From Enterobacter cancerogenus (GTDB taxonomy: Bacteria > Pseudomonadota > Gammaproteobacteria > Enterobacterales > Enterobacteriaceae): a stretch of 64,000 nucleotides of DNA. Shown piece after piece: positions 47,696-58,502 of the stretch (position 1 is its first letter; each line of letters opens with the position of its first letter). Under the pieces are notes generated by a model that worked only from the letters and a program-made list of their open reading frames with translations, did no database searches and had not been told where the DNA came from. Where the stretch lies: assembly GCA_000773965.1 (NCBI GenBank), contig JRUP01000004.1, forward strand, positions 1-64,000, in the 5' to 3' direction. A program made the position numbers and the translations under genes.

Positions 47696-48112
47696 TTAGC
47701 TGAGGCTTTGAGCGTTATGACGGATCGCGCGAATCATCGCTTCCAATCCTTGAGAACGTGTAGGAGTGAGGTGTTGAGTCAACTCTAATTCTGCGAACCA
47801 ATGACCGACATCCAGCGCGAGAATCTCCTGCGCTTGCAAGCCCTGATAGAGGCTAAATACTACCGCAATCAAACCTTTAACAATGGCGGCATCACTGTCG
47901 CCTTCAAAGGCGATGGTGCCATCAGCTTGTGGGGTCATGCGGATCCACACCTGGCTCTGGCAACCGGAAATCACATGCTCTGGCTGCTGTAAGCTTTCAG
48001 AGGATTCTGGTAATTTCGCACCGAGTTCAATGATGTAGAGATACTTCTCTTCCCAGTTTGCGCAACGGTTAAAGTTGCGCACCAGCTTCTCTTTTTCTGG
48101 CAAATTCGCCAT
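47696..48112 (-). CDS. sufE: Cysteine desulfuration protein SufE
   Basis: SufE takes persulfide sulfur from SufS and passes it to SufBCD. The 138-residue protein has its acceptor Cys in [10 protein letters not shown] (near residue 51) and the conserved [19 protein letters not shown] and [16 protein letters not shown] segments. A longer frame opens at 48136; AGGAG upstream of the ATG at 48112 and equal length to E. coli fix the start. Last gene of the suf operon. Confidence 0.97.
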   Translation of the reverse strand: MANLPEKEKLVRNFNRCANWEEKYLYIIELGAKLPESSESLQQPEHVISGCQSQVWIRMTPQADGTIAFEGDSDAAIVKGLIAVVFSLYQGLQAQEILALDVGHWFAELELTQHLTPTRSQGLEAMIRAIRHNAQSLS

Positions 48113-48132
48113 GGATAACTCCTGAAATCTGC

Positions 48133-49356
48133 TCAACCGCCCAGCAGACGATGAATACGCGTCAAACCTGCTGCCAGGCGATCGGCTTCTTCTTCACTGT
48201 TATACAGCGCAAATGAGGCACGACACATTGCGGGCACCGCATAGTGGCGCATCAGAGGCATAGCGCAATGATGTCCGGTGCGGATGGCAATGCCGTATTG
48301 ATCGAGGAAACTCCCGACGTCAAAGGCATGATGCTTACCAAGGTTGAATGCCACCACGCCACTGCGTTGTGCCGGGCCGTAGATAATCAGGTCGGGTACC
48401 GACGCGAGCTTATCTAATGCGTAACGCATCAGAGAGGTCTCACGTTCGTTGATGACATCCAATCCCAACTCACTGATCCAGTTCAGCGCCGCGCCTAAGC
48501 CGATAATGCCACCGGTATTCGGTGTGCCAGCTTCAAAACGCCATGGCGTGCTGTTCCAGGTGGTGCCGGTTGGCAGCATCACCTGATCGATCATTGAACC
48601 GCCGCCTTCCCATGGAGGCATGATCTCCTGTAGCGCTTTACGCGCATACAACACGCCGATGCCGGTCGGGCCATAGATTTTATGGCCAGAGAAGACGTAG
48701 AAATCGCAATCGATATCCTGCACATCCACTTTGTGATGCATCACCGCCTGCGCACCGTCCATCAGCGTGACAACACCCGCGGCTTTCGCCTGCGCCACGA
48801 TGGCTTTCACCGGATTGACGGTACCGAGCACGTTAGAAACGTGCGTCACTGCCAGCAGGCGCGTGCGGCTATCAATCAACCCGCTCAGCTGCTCAAGAGC
48901 GAGTTCGCCCTGCTCGTTAAGCGGCAGAACGCGAATTTCAGCCCCGGTGCGCTGCGCCACCATCTGCCACGGCACGATATTAGCGTGGTGCTCCATCTCA
49001 GTGATGATGATGTTATCGCCCGATTGCAGCTGACTGCCGCCCCAGCTGTTGGCTACCAGATTGATGCCTTCAGTGGTGCCTTTAACGAAGATAATCTCTT
49101 CTGGCGATGCCGCATTGAGAAAACGCGAGGCTTGGGTGCGCACGTTTTCCATATCGGTGGTGGCTTGCGCACTCAGCGAGTGAATGCCACGGTGCACGGC
49201 TGCATAGCCGTGCTGGTAAAAATAACTTTCCGCATTGATGACCGCGAGCGGGCGCTGAGCGCTGGCCGCGCTATCAAGGTAGGCCAGCGGATGTCCGTTG
49301 ACCTCACGTTTCAGAATCGGAAATTCCGCTCTGATTCGTTCGAGATCGAAAGTCAT
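48133..49356 (-). CDS. sufS: Cysteine desulfurase SufS
   Basis: This PLP enzyme removes sulfur from cysteine, leaving alanine. The 407-residue protein has the PLP Lys in [16 protein letters not shown] (near residue 226) and the persulfide Cys in [14 protein letters not shown] (near residue 364). [12 protein letters not shown] and [14 protein letters not shown] also contact the cofactor. It overlaps the sufD stop by 4 bases, so translation is coupled. Confidence 0.98.
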   Translation of the reverse strand: MTFDLERIRAEFPILKREVNGHPLAYLDSAASAQRPLAVINAESYFYQHGYAAVHRGIHSLSAQATTDMENVRTQASRFLNAASPEEIIFVKGTTEGINLVANSWGGSQLQSGDNIIITEMEHHANIVPWQMVAQRTGAEIRVLPLNEQGELALEQLSGLIDSRTRLLAVTHVSNVLGTVNPVKAIVAQAKAAGVVTLMDGAQAVMHHKVDVQDIDCDFYVFSGHKIYGPTGIGVLYARKALQEIMPPWEGGGSMIDQVMLPTGTTWNSTPWRFEAGTPNTGGIIGLGAALNWISELGLDVINERETSLMRYALDKLASVPDLIIYGPAQRSGVVAFNLGKHHAFDVGSFLDQYGIAIRTGHHCAMPLMRHYAVPAMCRASFALYNSEEEADRLAAGLTRIHRLLGG

Positions 49357-50630
49357 AACTCAACTCCAGGGAAACGCGCACTAATGCGTTCCAGCACCAG
49401 CTGGCGCAGCGGTTCTTCTTCCAGCAGTTCGGTCAATTCAGCCGCGAACGCATGGATAATCATCTGCTGTGCGGCATCTTCAGGGATACCGCGCGAGCGC
49501 AGATAGAACATCTGCTCATCGTCAATACGGCCGATAGTCGCACCATGGCTGCACTTCACGTCATCCGCATAGATTTCCAGCTGCGGCTTGGTATCCACTT
49601 CCGCCAGGCGACCGAGCAACAGGTTGTTGTTGGTCATCTGTCCGTCAGTTTTCAGTGCATGCTTCGCCACTTTAATGTGACCGTTGAAAATAGAACGGCC
49701 TTTATCGCGCGAGATGGTTTTGTGCAGCTGACGACTCAGGCAGTAGCCTTTGTTGTGTTCCAGATAGCTGCGGGTATCCGCCACTTCTGCGTTGATCGGC
49801 AGCACCAGACTGTTCAGTGACAGCTGGGTGTTTTCACCGTTGAGCTGCACGCTGGTGTTGTGACGAGACAAGCCAGCACCCAGCAGGAAGCTGGTGCTGC
49901 TGACCTGCGCATCACGACCAATGACGATGTCATTGTGTGCAAAGTGATAGCTACTGCTCTCTTCAAACGCCAGCTTGATGTGTTTCAGCTGGGCATTGTC
50001 GGCGACAGCAAAGGTAAAGCGAGCACCAGTAAAGTGGGCCGCACCGTTCAGCGTCACGTAATGCTCAATCACTTCAGCTTCGGCGCTCTGCTCCAGCTCA
50101 AGATGATGGCGGTGATGAACGGTGTTCAGCGCATCGGCTTTGCCGCTGGTGATGTGAAGTAAATACAGCGGACGTGCCGCCGATTTGCCGCGCGCCAGAC
50201 GAATGGAAGTCACCTCTTCTGCCAGGCTTTCGGTCAGATGCAGGAACACTTCTGGCTGTACCGCAGCCGGCAACGGGCGGCGTTCAGCTGCACGGCTGTG
50301 CTGCACGTCAAACAGGTCGGTGTCACGCGCGCTGAGTTCAGGCTGGAAACGTCCATCAACAAACACCAGACGCACCGCATCCACCGGCAGCGCCAGTTCA
50401 GCAACCTGTTCCGCCGTGACGGTCTGTACTTCTGGCAACACGAACTGGTTGGCGAACAAGCCATCCAGCGCGGTGTATTTCCAGTTTTCATGCTTACGGG
50501 TCGGCAAACCGACACGCATTAATTGCTGCCAGTGCTGCTGTGCCTGTAGAGAACGCACCTCACCGCGCGATTCAAACAGGTGATGCCACTGTTGCAGGGC
50601 GTTATCACTCTTCGTCGGTAAGCCAGCCAT
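49353..50630 (-). CDS. sufD: Fe-S scaffold subunit SufD
   Basis: SufD forms the SufBC2D scaffold on which clusters are built under iron limitation or oxidative stress. The 425-residue protein is mainly a right-handed beta-helix. The conserved [21 protein letters not shown] contains the His (near 360) involved in cluster assembly in E. coli. Its 5' end overlaps sufC by 26 bases. Confidence 0.97.
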   Translation of the reverse strand: MAGLPTKSDNALQQWHHLFESRGEVRSLQAQQHWQQLMRVGLPTRKHENWKYTALDGLFANQFVLPEVQTVTAEQVAELALPVDAVRLVFVDGRFQPELSARDTDLFDVQHSRAAERRPLPAAVQPEVFLHLTESLAEEVTSIRLARGKSAARPLYLLHITSGKADALNTVHHRHHLELEQSAEAEVIEHYVTLNGAAHFTGARFTFAVADNAQLKHIKLAFEESSSYHFAHNDIVIGRDAQVSSTSFLLGAGLSRHNTSVQLNGENTQLSLNSLVLPINAEVADTRSYLEHNKGYCLSRQLHKTISRDKGRSIFNGHIKVAKHALKTDGQMTNNNLLLGRLAEVDTKPQLEIYADDVKCSHGATIGRIDDEQMFYLRSRGIPEDAAQQMIIHAFAAELTELLEEEPLRQLVLERISARFPGVEL

Positions 50631-51351
50631 AGCCTTGCTCCTCCAGCTGTTTAACCAGCGAGAAATCGCCAGACTTAACGATTTTGCCCTGATACAGCAC
50701 GTGCACGTGATCTGGCTTGATGTAGTCCAGGATGCGCTGGTAGTGAGTCACGATAATGAATGAACGCTTACCGTCACGCAGACTGTTCACGCCCTCTGCT
50801 ACGATTTTCAGCGCATCGATATCCAGACCGGAGTCGGTTTCATCCAGGATGCACAGTTCTGGCTCAAGAGCAGCCATCTGTAGGATGTCGTTACGCTTCT
50901 TCTCACCACCGGAGAAGCCGACGTTCACTGAACGGGTCAGCAGATCTTCAGGCATCTTCAGCAGTTTAATTTTGTCTTCGATGAAGTCCTGGAAATCAAA
51001 ACGGTCCAGCTCTTCCTGTTCACGGTATTTACGCACCGCATTCACAGAGGTCTGCAGGAAGAATTGGTTGCTGACGCCCGGAATTTCGACCGGGTACTGG
51101 AACGCCATGAAGATGCCTTCGCCCGCGCGCTCTTCTGGCTCCAGCTCAAGCAGGTCTTTGCCATGGAAGCTGACAGAACCACCGGTCACTTCGTAATCTT
51201 CACGACCTGCCAGCGTTGCAGACAGGGTACTTTTACCTGAGCCGTTAGGGCCCATGATGGCGTGGACTTCGCCTGGCTTCACTTCAAGGTTCAGACCGCG
51301 CAAAATCTCTTTGTCTTCAACGCTAACCTGTAAATCTTTAATGCTTAACAT
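50605..51351 (-). CDS. sufC: Fe-S assembly ATPase SufC
   Basis: This 248-residue ABC-type ATPase drives SufB-SufD rearrangement. Walker A is GPNGSGKSTLSATLAG, the signature is FSGGEKKRNDI, and Walker B is LCILDETDSGLDIDAL. Q-loop and H-loop (IIVTHYQRIL) residues are also visible. It is cytosolic and has no membrane partner. Confidence 0.98.
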   Translation of the reverse strand: MLSIKDLQVSVEDKEILRGLNLEVKPGEVHAIMGPNGSGKSTLSATLAGREDYEVTGGSVSFHGKDLLELEPEERAGEGIFMAFQYPVEIPGVSNQFFLQTSVNAVRKYREQEELDRFDFQDFIEDKIKLLKMPEDLLTRSVNVGFSGGEKKRNDILQMAALEPELCILDETDSGLDIDALKIVAEGVNSLRDGKRSFIIVTHYQRILDYIKPDHVHVLYQGKIVKSGDFSLVKQLEEQGYGWLTDEE

Positions 51352-51390
51352 ACTCTTTCCTTCACATTGCTTCCGGCAACGCGTGTGGCA

Positions 51391-52884
51391 TCAGCCCACA
51401 CTGTGCTCAAGGCTGATAGCCAACAGTTTTTGCGCTTCCACGGCGAATTCCAGTGGCAGCTCGGAGAAAACGTCTTTGCAGAAGCCGTTGACGATCATTG
51501 AGATCGCATCTTCTTCGCTAATGCCGCGCTGCAGGCAGTAGAACATCTGGTCTTCACCAATACGCGAGGTCGTGGCTTCATGTTCCAGCTGTGCCGTGTT
51601 GTTGCGCGTTTCCACATACGGGAAGGTGTGCGCACCGCATTCGGCACCAATCAGCATCGAGTCACACTGGGTGAAGTTACGCGCGTTGGTCGCGGTTGGC
51701 ATGATTTTCACCAGACCACGATAGGTGTTCTCACTCTTACCGGCGGAGATCCCTTTAGAGATGATGGTCGACTTGGTGTTCTTACCAATGTGGATCATCT
51801 TGGTGCCGGTATCCGCCTGCTGACGGCCGCTGGTCAGCGCCACGGAGTAGAACTCACCCACGGAATAGTCACCGCGCAAAATGCAGCTTGGGTATTTCCA
51901 GGTGATGGCTGAACCGGTCTCAGACTGCGTCCAGGACATCTTGCTGTGGTCACCTTCACACAGCGCACGCTTGGTCACGAAGTTGAGGATACCGCCCTCG
52001 CCTTCACCGCCCGGGAACCAGTTTTGTACGGTGGAGTATTTCACTTCCGCATTTTTGTGGATGATCACTTCAACCACGGCAGCGTGCAGCTGGTAGGTGT
52101 CACGCACCGGTGCTGAGCAGCCTTCGATGTAGCTGACGTAGCTGTCTTCATCGGCGATCAGAATGGTACGTTCGAACTGACCGGTTTTCGCCGCGTTGAT
52201 ACGGAAATAAGTCGACAGCTCCATCGGGCAACGCACGCCTTTAGGGATGTAAACAAAAGTACCGTCTGAAGCCACAGCAGAGTTCAATGCCGCGAAGAAG
52301 TTATCGTTGTGGGGAACCACAGTACCGAGATACTTCTGCACCAGCTCTGGATGATCGTGAATCGCTTCGCCGAATGAGCAGAAGATAATCCCTTGCTCAG
52401 CCAGTTTGTCACGGTAGGTGGTGGAAACGGATACGGAGTCAAAAATCGCATCAACCGCGACTTCACGTCCTTCACGTACCGGAACACCCAACTGATTGAA
52501 AGCGTCTTCCACTTCTTTGGTCAGATAATCGCTTGACGCGACGCTGCCAGAGTTTTGCTTCGCACCCGGTTCAGAGGCGCAGCTATCATCACAGTTGCCG
52601 CAAGACGGTGCTGAATAGTAGCTGTAATCCTGATAATCGAGTGAGGCGTAATTGGCTTTCAGCCAATGTGGTTCTTCCATCTCTAACCAGGCACGGAAGG
52701 CCTTGAGGCGGAATTCCAGCATCCACTCAGGTTCATTACGTTTGGCCGAAATGGCACGCACCACATCTTCATTGATGCCATGTGCCAATTCGTCGGTTTG
52801 CAACTGGGTAAAGAAGCCTTCTTTGTAATTGAGGCTACCTTCCCACGTTTGTACATCGTCAGATGCTTCGCTGTGTCGTGACAT
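51391..52884 (-). CDS. sufB: Fe-S scaffold subunit SufB
   Basis: SufB is the main scaffold that accepts sulfur from SufE. The 497-residue protein has the N-terminal region with [10 protein letters not shown] near residue 75, the beta-helix core, and [19 protein letters not shown] near residue 405, where the conserved Cys serves in cluster formation. It follows sufA by 5 bases. Confidence 0.98.
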   Translation of the reverse strand: MSRHSEASDDVQTWEGSLNYKEGFFTQLQTDELAHGINEDVVRAISAKRNEPEWMLEFRLKAFRAWLEMEEPHWLKANYASLDYQDYSYYSAPSCGNCDDSCASEPGAKQNSGSVASSDYLTKEVEDAFNQLGVPVREGREVAVDAIFDSVSVSTTYRDKLAEQGIIFCSFGEAIHDHPELVQKYLGTVVPHNDNFFAALNSAVASDGTFVYIPKGVRCPMELSTYFRINAAKTGQFERTILIADEDSYVSYIEGCSAPVRDTYQLHAAVVEVIIHKNAEVKYSTVQNWFPGGEGEGGILNFVTKRALCEGDHSKMSWTQSETGSAITWKYPSCILRGDYSVGEFYSVALTSGRQQADTGTKMIHIGKNTKSTIISKGISAGKSENTYRGLVKIMPTATNARNFTQCDSMLIGAECGAHTFPYVETRNNTAQLEHEATTSRIGEDQMFYCLQRGISEEDAISMIVNGFCKDVFSELPLEFAVEAQKLLAISLEHSVG

Positions 52885-52889
52885 TTTAC

Positions 52890-53264
52890 TTACTCGACGC
52901 CAAAGCTCTCACCGCACCCGCAGGCGTGCTGAGCTTTAGGGTTGTTGAATTTAAAAATCTGGTTCAGGCCTTCACGGACATAATCCAGTTCGGTGCCGTC
53001 AACAAACGGCATTGCCTGAAGCGGCACAAATAATTTTGCGCCGAAATGCTCAAACGTCAGGTCGTCATCGGCAGGTTCTTTAGCCAGATCCATAACGTAC
53101 CCGAAACCGGCACAGCCGGACTGCTTCACACCCAGTCTGAGTCCCTTAACTTCAGGATCCGCTTCAACCAGGTTAAGAATCTGTTTCGCTGCCGATTCGG
53201 TCAGCGTAAGCCCTTTCCAGACGAAATCGTCGGGTGAAAAGGAAGCTGCATTTACTGATGACAT
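52890..53264 (-). CDS. sufA: A-type Fe-S carrier SufA
   Basis: SufA carries assembled clusters to target proteins. The 124-residue protein has the three A-type ligand Cys in [13 protein letters not shown] and ACGCGESF. First gene of the sufABCDSE operon, read leftward, and in the same order as in E. coli. Confidence 0.98.
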   Translation of the reverse strand: MSSVNAASFSPDDFVWKGLTLTESAAKQILNLVEADPEVKGLRLGVKQSGCAGFGYVMDLAKEPADDDLTFEHFGAKLFVPLQAMPFVDGTELDYVREGLNQIFKFNNPKAQHACGCGESFGVE

Positions 53265-53306
53265 AGTGCTACCTCGTAAGTCTGGGCCTTTTCAGGCTAT
53301 CCCCCT

Positions 53307-53334
53307 ATGGTAGTGATATCAGATACCACTTCAA
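53307..53334 (-). promoter_or_regulatory. Candidate suf operon promoter
   Basis: On the minus strand TTGAAG (53329-53334) and TACCAT (53307-53312) are 16 bases apart, with a predicted leader of about 36 bases to the sufA ATG. A palindrome-rich stretch (GATATC core, TGGTA/TACCA arms) lies between the hexamers and could be an operator. In E. coli this promoter answers to IscR, OxyR and Fur; I could not assign their sites here. Confidence 0.42.
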
Positions 53335-53618
53335 CCTCTTGTTTTGCAGGGATAATCATCTCGTGCTGTTTTTGACTGTTGCTTTATTAAGCATAGTCGC
53401 TTCAATCGAGCTTGTGAGCGGCATTCCCGTGCGCGCCACACCCGCGTAACCCGTTAAAATAACGTAAAATTTAGAAATCGAACTTTACGATATCGTCATG
53501 ATTGATAGGTTACGTCTTTCTTCAATGTAAAGAGATTGTTATTGCCGATTTTAGTAACAGGCAAAGGAAATCAATAAAATTTCATTGCGGGAATTGCATT
53601 CCTGACGCGGTTGAATAT

Positions 53619-53637
53619 GATAATGATTATCATTAAC
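53619..53637. promoter_or_regulatory. Fur box upstream of the unknown gene at 53655
   Basis: GATAATGATTATCATTAAC matches the 19-base Fur consensus (GATAATGATAATCATTATC) at 17 positions. It ends 17 bases before the start codon of the next gene and should repress it when iron is plentiful. It is more than 350 bases from sufA. Confidence 0.88.
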
Positions 53638-53654
53638 CCATTTAAGGTAGCGAC

Positions 53655-54059
53655 ATGACGCTTACCGTCTCAGCCTGGTTACAACACAAAATCGATGAAT
53701 ATAAGTTTTCAGTGCGTGATATCACCGTCGACTTCTACATGGCTCAGGCTAAGCTCAACCGCACCGATTGTACTATTGACCAACTGCGTCGCTTTAACGA
53801 CACCTGTCTCGACATGGCAGAAATCTGCGAGCTTAACGGCGACGACCAAAGCTATCTGCATGCCATGGGCAAGCTCCATCACCGCTTAGTGCAGGAGATG
53901 GGCAATGCCGATCGCGACCGTTTATTCCGTATTCAGGCCTATCAACTGGCGCGCCTGTCGTTGACTCGCTTGTGTCATCAACTGGCGCTCAGCGGCGAGT
54001 GGGACCAAGCCACCAGCCTGCAGAGTGATTTCGTCCGTCACGGAGGCTGGATATTCTAA
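53655..54059 (+). CDS. Fur-box-preceded small cytosolic protein, family not recognised
   Basis: The 134-residue protein has no signal or membrane span and is predicted mostly helical. Six Cys are spread through it (DCTIDQL, DTCLDMAEICEL, TRLCHQL), plus several His (HKI, YLHAMGKLHHRL). Nothing is closely enough spaced to be called a cluster site. AAGGTAG lies 8 bases before the ATG. Its position between the suf operon and the Fe-S protein YdiJ, and the Fur box in front, suggest a role in iron limitation. I know no E. coli counterpart at this place. Confidence 0.82.
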   Translation: MTLTVSAWLQHKIDEYKFSVRDITVDFYMAQAKLNRTDCTIDQLRRFNDTCLDMAEICELNGDDQSYLHAMGKLHHRLVQEMGNADRDRLFRIQAYQLARLSLTRLCHQLALSGEWDQATSLQSDFVRHGGWIF

Positions 54060-54089
54060 TCCAGCTTTGTGACGACTCCTACAATTTGT

Positions 54090-57000
54090 TTACATCATTT
54101 CCAGCAATGCTTGCAGCGGATGGCGCATGCCGTTGCCCTCGGCGCGTTTAACCTGGCTGCGACAGGAGAAACCTGTCGCCAGACAACGCTGACGTGGCAG
54201 TTTCTGTAACTGCGGATGCCACGAGAGTTCGTAGATGCCGAGCGAATTTTCTAGGTTCTTGCTCTCATGTCCGTACGTCCCCGCCATACCGCAACACCCA
54301 ACGTTGACGTTCTCCAGCTTCGCACCGAAACGCGCAAAGATGTCCTGCCACTGATTCGGCGTTGAGGGCAACGCAGTCACTTCCGTGCAGTGTGCAAACA
54401 GATACCAGGCCTCGCCGCTGGCAGTCTGCACCGCGCGCGCATCAAGGGCTTGCTGCAACCATTCGTGGACCAGTTGCACCTTGAAATCACCGCGCTGCTC
54501 ACCCAGCACTTCCTGATATTCATCGCGATAACACAGCACCGTGGCGGGATCGACCCCAACCATCGGCATCCCCAATTGGGCGACACGATTAAGAAACTCG
54601 GCGGTTTTACCGGCAGTGCGCGCAAAGCGCTGCAGGAAGCCTTTCACATGTTGTGCTTTGCCATTGGGTGAGAAGGGTAATAACACCGGGCGGTAGCCCA
54701 GCTTCTCAATCAATTTGACGAAATCGGTCACCAGCTGCGCTTCGTAATAGCTGGTGAACGGATCCTGCACCACCAGTACACAGTTTTCACGCTGCGCCAT
54801 ATCCATCGCTTCCAGCTGTTCCAGCGTCAAGCTCATGGCAGGATGGCCACCCAGCTGCTGCTTCAGGCTTGGAGAGGAAAGCAACGGCAGATCAACCATG
54901 CCAATGTGGGTTTTACTAAGATCGCGCACCCATGGCTGCTTGAGGAAGAAGTTGAACACCTTTGGCGCTTTGGCCATCAAAGGCGCATAACTCTCTACCG
55001 TTGCCACCAGATGGTCGCTCATTGGACGTAGATAGCGCGTGTGATAAAGCTGCAGGAAGCGCGAACGGAAGCCCGGCACATCAATTTTAATCGGACACTG
55101 GGTTGAACAGGCTTTGCAGGCTAAACAGCCCGACATCGCCTCTTTCACTTCATGAGAAAAGTCGTACTCGCCCTGTTTCGCATGCCAGGAGTTACGCGTG
55201 CGTTGGATTAGCGTGCGCAGGCTGGCCCCCTGTTTCGGCAGCGCCTGCTCCAGTTGGGAAGGGTCAACGCCCTGCTCTGACAGCAAACGCAACCATTCAC
55301 GCGTTAGCGTCGCGCGTCCTTTCGGCGAATGGATACGGTTGCGGGTAATCTTCATCGACGGGCACATCGGGCTGCGCGCATCAAAGTTGAAGCATAAGCC
55401 GTTGCCGTTGCACTCCATGGCGCCGCGCCAGTCAGTTCGCACCGTGACCGGAATCTGACGATCGTAAGTGCCGCGTTTCACCGCATCCACCTGCATCATC
55501 GGCTCGTTGCTGCCCAGCGGGGTGCAAATCTTGCCGGGGTTCAGGCGATTATCAGGATCGAAGGCGGCTTTAATTGCGCGCAGTTCGTTGAACAGCGTCT
55601 CGCCAAAAAATTCCGGGCTGTACTGCGCGCGGAATCCTTTACCGTGTTCACCCCACAGTAATCCTCCGTAGCGTGCGGTCAACGCCACCACTTCGTCGGA
55701 GATTTGCTTCATCAGCATCTCTTGCTGCGGATCGCACATGTCAAGCGCAGGACGGACGTGCAGAACACCGGCGTCCACGTGGCCAAACATGCCGTAACTC
55801 AGGCCATGGCTATCGAGCAAGGCGCGGAAATCGACGATGTAATCCGCCAGTTGTTCTGGCGGAACTGCCGTGTCTTCCACAAACGGAATCGGCTTCGCGC
55901 GCCCTTTGGCGTTACCTAACAAGCCCACCGCTTTTTTGCGCATATTATAGATGCGCTCGATGCCGCCTAAATCGTCACACAACTGATAGCCGATCACACC
56001 GCCCTGCTGCTGCGCCATGAGCTCATCCAGCCGTGCACACAGGCTGTTGACCTGCTGTTCAATCAATTCGCCATCATCACCGGCAAATTCAACAATATTC
56101 AGGCCGAGCATTTCCTTGTCCGGCACATCGGTAATCAGCTCTTTTACCGAATGCCAGACAATATCCTCACGTGCCAGATTCAACACTTTAGAGTCGACGG
56201 TTTCCACTGACAGAGCTTTGGCTTCCACCATAAACGGTGCATTACGCAGCGCAGAGTCAAAGGAGTCGTATTTGATGTTAACCAGACGACGCACTTTTGG
56301 GATCGGCGTGATATCCAGACGCGCTTCCGTAATAAAGGCCAGCGTCCCTTCTGCACCGCATAACAGGCGTGTCAGATCGAAGGTTTGCATGTCATCGCTG
56401 AACACATGACGCAAGTCATAACCGGTCAGGAAGCGGTTAAGCTTAGGGAATTTATCCAGAATCAGATCACGCTGATCACGACAGCGATTCAGCACCTGAT
56501 GATAGATACGCCCTTCTGCTGTCGGTGTTGTTGCTAATTGCTCAGCCAGGTCGGTGGGCATCGCGCGGGTATCCAGGATATCGCCGCCGAGCAGAACCGC
56601 CCGCAATCCCTCCACGTGATCCGAGGTTTTACCATACACCAGCGAACCCTGCCCGGATGCATCGGTATTGATCATGCCGCCTAAGGTAGCGCGATTACTG
56701 GTGGAGAGCTCCGGCGAGAAGAAGAATCCATAAGGCTTCAACCAGGCATTGAGCTGATCTTTCACCACGCCCGCTTCCACACGCACCCAGCCCTGCTCAG
56801 GGTTAATCTCAAGGATGCGATTCATGTAGCGCGACATGTCGACCACAATGCCCTGATTGAGTGACTGACCGTTGGTACCCGTTCCGCCGCCGCGTGGGGT
56901 AAACACCAGGCTGTTAAAGCGCGTTTCACCGGCCAGCCGCGCGATTAGTGCCACGTCCGCCGTCGAACGCGGAAACAGCGCAGCATCGGGCAACAGCTGA

Positions 57001-57143
57001 TAAATGCTGTTATCGGTGGAAAGCGAGAGACGATCGGCATAACTGGTGGCGGTATCGCCGGTAAAGCCTTGCTCTTTTAATGACTGCAGGAATGTCAGCA
57101 CCAGTTGAACGAGGCCTGGCGCCTGGGAAATCTGTGGGATCAT
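54090..57143 (-). CDS. ydiJ: FAD/4Fe-4S D-2-hydroxyacid dehydrogenase family protein YdiJ
   Basis: The 1017-residue flavoprotein has an FAD_binding_4 domain (RGGGTGTNGQSLNQGIVVDMS near residue 85), an FAD-oxidase C-terminal domain (GYGMFGHVDAGVLHVRP-type segment near 455), a ferredoxin-like region with GCLACKACSTQCPIKIDVPG near residue 672, and a C-terminal CCG domain (GCCGMAGTYGH near 953). E. coli YdiJ is reported to oxidise D-2-hydroxyglutarate and related acids. It sits next to the suf operon that would supply its cluster. It overlaps no neighbour. Confidence 0.94.
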   Translation of the reverse strand: MIPQISQAPGLVQLVLTFLQSLKEQGFTGDTATSYADRLSLSTDNSIYQLLPDAALFPRSTADVALIARLAGETRFNSLVFTPRGGGTGTNGQSLNQGIVVDMSRYMNRILEINPEQGWVRVEAGVVKDQLNAWLKPYGFFFSPELSTSNRATLGGMINTDASGQGSLVYGKTSDHVEGLRAVLLGGDILDTRAMPTDLAEQLATTPTAEGRIYHQVLNRCRDQRDLILDKFPKLNRFLTGYDLRHVFSDDMQTFDLTRLLCGAEGTLAFITEARLDITPIPKVRRLVNIKYDSFDSALRNAPFMVEAKALSVETVDSKVLNLAREDIVWHSVKELITDVPDKEMLGLNIVEFAGDDGELIEQQVNSLCARLDELMAQQQGGVIGYQLCDDLGGIERIYNMRKKAVGLLGNAKGRAKPIPFVEDTAVPPEQLADYIVDFRALLDSHGLSYGMFGHVDAGVLHVRPALDMCDPQQEMLMKQISDEVVALTARYGGLLWGEHGKGFRAQYSPEFFGETLFNELRAIKAAFDPDNRLNPGKICTPLGSNEPMMQVDAVKRGTYDRQIPVTVRTDWRGAMECNGNGLCFNFDARSPMCPSMKITRNRIHSPKGRATLTREWLRLLSEQGVDPSQLEQALPKQGASLRTLIQRTRNSWHAKQGEYDFSHEVKEAMSGCLACKACSTQCPIKIDVPGFRSRFLQLYHTRYLRPMSDHLVATVESYAPLMAKAPKVFNFFLKQPWVRDLSKTHIGMVDLPLLSSPSLKQQLGGHPAMSLTLEQLEAMDMAQRENCVLVVQDPFTSYYEAQLVTDFVKLIEKLGYRPVLLPFSPNGKAQHVKGFLQRFARTAGKTAEFLNRVAQLGMPMVGVDPATVLCYRDEYQEVLGEQRGDFKVQLVHEWLQQALDARAVQTASGEAWYLFAHCTEVTALPSTPNQWQDIFARFGAKLENVNVGCCGMAGTYGHESKNLENSLGIYELSWHPQLQKLPRQRCLATGFSCRSQVKRAEGNGMRHPLQALLEMM

Positions 57144-57161
57144 TATTGCGTGACCGAGATG

Positions 57162-57177
57162 TTGTAAACGTTTGCGT
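57162..57177. promoter_or_regulatory. PurR box between ydiJ and ydiK
   Basis: TTGTAAACGTTTGCGT fits the PurR consensus ANGCAANCGNTTNCNT at 10 of 12 fixed positions, including the central CG. It is 19 bases upstream of the ydiJ start and 173 bases before ydiK. I recall ydiK being listed as a PurR target in E. coli. Confidence 0.72.
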
Positions 57178-57349
57178 GGTTATTTTTTTCAACCACTGGT
57201 TTTATCATATTTTTTTAATGGCTGCTGTTTTTTCAGGAAAGACCTCCACGACACCTGCTTTTTTCTGTTTAATTTTCAGGAAATAGCTCATCATTGATCA
57301 GGGCCCACGCGGTCCACCACGAAGGATTAATTGAGGTCAAAACGTTGTG

Positions 57350-58462
57350 ATGAAAAGCCTGCAACGCGGTATGGATCTACCGCAACTGCTATTCTCGTTG
57401 ATGTTCATTCTCATCATGATCATCGCCTGCCTGTGGGTGGTACAACCCTTTATTCTGGGCTTTGCCTGGGCCAGCATGGTGGTGATTGCGACCTGGCCAT
57501 TGATGATCCGTTTGCAGCATTTGCTGTGGGGACGACGATCGCTGGCGGTGATCGCCATGACCATTCTGTTACTGCTGCTGTTTATTATTCCCATTGCCCT
57601 GTTGGTGAGTAGCCTGATCGATAACAGCGCGCCGGTGATTGCCTGGGCCACGCAGCGACATCTGGTTTTCCCGGATTTTGTCTGGCTGCGCGAAATTCCG
57701 TATGTCGGCAACAAAACCTACTCCAGCTATCACAAAATGGTCGATGGCGGCGGTACGGCGATTTTAAATCAGCTGCAACCTTATATTGGCCGCACCACCG
57801 GCTTCTTTGTGGCGCAGGCCGGCCACTTCGGCCGCTTTATGATTCACCTCGCTGTGATGCTGCTGTTTAGCGTGTTGCTCTACTGGCGCGGTGAGCAGGT
57901 TGGCCACGGCATTCGTCACTTCGCTTATCGTATGGGCGGACGTCGCGGCGATGCGGCGGTGCTGCTAGCCGGTCAGGCCATTCGTGCCGTGGCGCTGGGT
58001 GTGGTGGTGACGGCGCTGGTGCAGGGTGTGCTGGGCGGTATTGGCCTGGCGATTTCCGGCATCCCTTATGCCACTCTGCTCACCGTGCTAATGATTCTGA
58101 CGTGCCTGGTACAGCTTGGGCCGTTAGTGGTACTGGTACCGGCCATCATCTGGCTCTACTGGAGTGGCGATACCACCTGGGGCACGATATTACTGGTGTG
58201 GAGTTGTGTAGTCGGTACGCTCGATAGCGTGTTGCGTCCGATGCTGATTCGTATGGGCGCGGATCTGCCGATGATTCTGATCCTTTCCGGCGTTATCGGG
58301 GGATTGATCGCCTTTGGCATGATTGGACTGTTTATTGGCCCGGTGGTGCTAGCGGTATCTTATCGTTTGGTTTCCGTGTGGATGCATGAAGCGCCTGCCC
58401 CGGATGATGACCCGCAAACGGCCATCGAAGCTCTTGCCGAACACGAGGAAGAGCAACCTTAA
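57350..58462 (+). CDS. ydiK: AI-2E-family (PerM-type) membrane protein YdiK
   Basis: The 370-residue protein has seven to eight spans in the AI-2E transporter/PerM pattern: two N-terminal hairpins (LLFSLMFILIMIIACLWVVQPFILGFAW), a periplasmic loop, and the conserved C-terminal half (GIPYATLLTVLMILTCLVQLGPL, then LRPMLIRMGADLPMILILSGVIGG). Substrate unknown. Both GTG 57347 and ATG 57350 are possible; the ATG gives the same length as E. coli YdiK. Confidence 0.93.
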   Translation: MKSLQRGMDLPQLLFSLMFILIMIIACLWVVQPFILGFAWASMVVIATWPLMIRLQHLLWGRRSLAVIAMTILLLLLFIIPIALLVSSLIDNSAPVIAWATQRHLVFPDFVWLREIPYVGNKTYSSYHKMVDGGGTAILNQLQPYIGRTTGFFVAQAGHFGRFMIHLAVMLLFSVLLYWRGEQVGHGIRHFAYRMGGRRGDAAVLLAGQAIRAVALGVVVTALVQGVLGGIGLAISGIPYATLLTVLMILTCLVQLGPLVVLVPAIIWLYWSGDTTWGTILLVWSCVVGTLDSVLRPMLIRMGADLPMILILSGVIGGLIAFGMIGLFIGPVVLAVSYRLVSVWMHEAPAPDDDPQTAIEALAEHEEEQP

Positions 58463-58480
58463 AGCTGACCTTTTCCGCGA

Positions 58481-58502
58481 GCGGTGCAGATAAATGCACC
58501 GC
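58481..58502 (+). terminator. Hairpin after ydiK
   Basis: GCGGTGCA, a 6-base loop and TGCACCGC form an 8-bp stem followed by a CT-rich tail. Confidence 0.7.

Noticed and set aside
48682..49506. A 274-residue plus-strand ORF
   Set aside because: It is antisense to sufS/sufD, whose catalytic motifs are intact.
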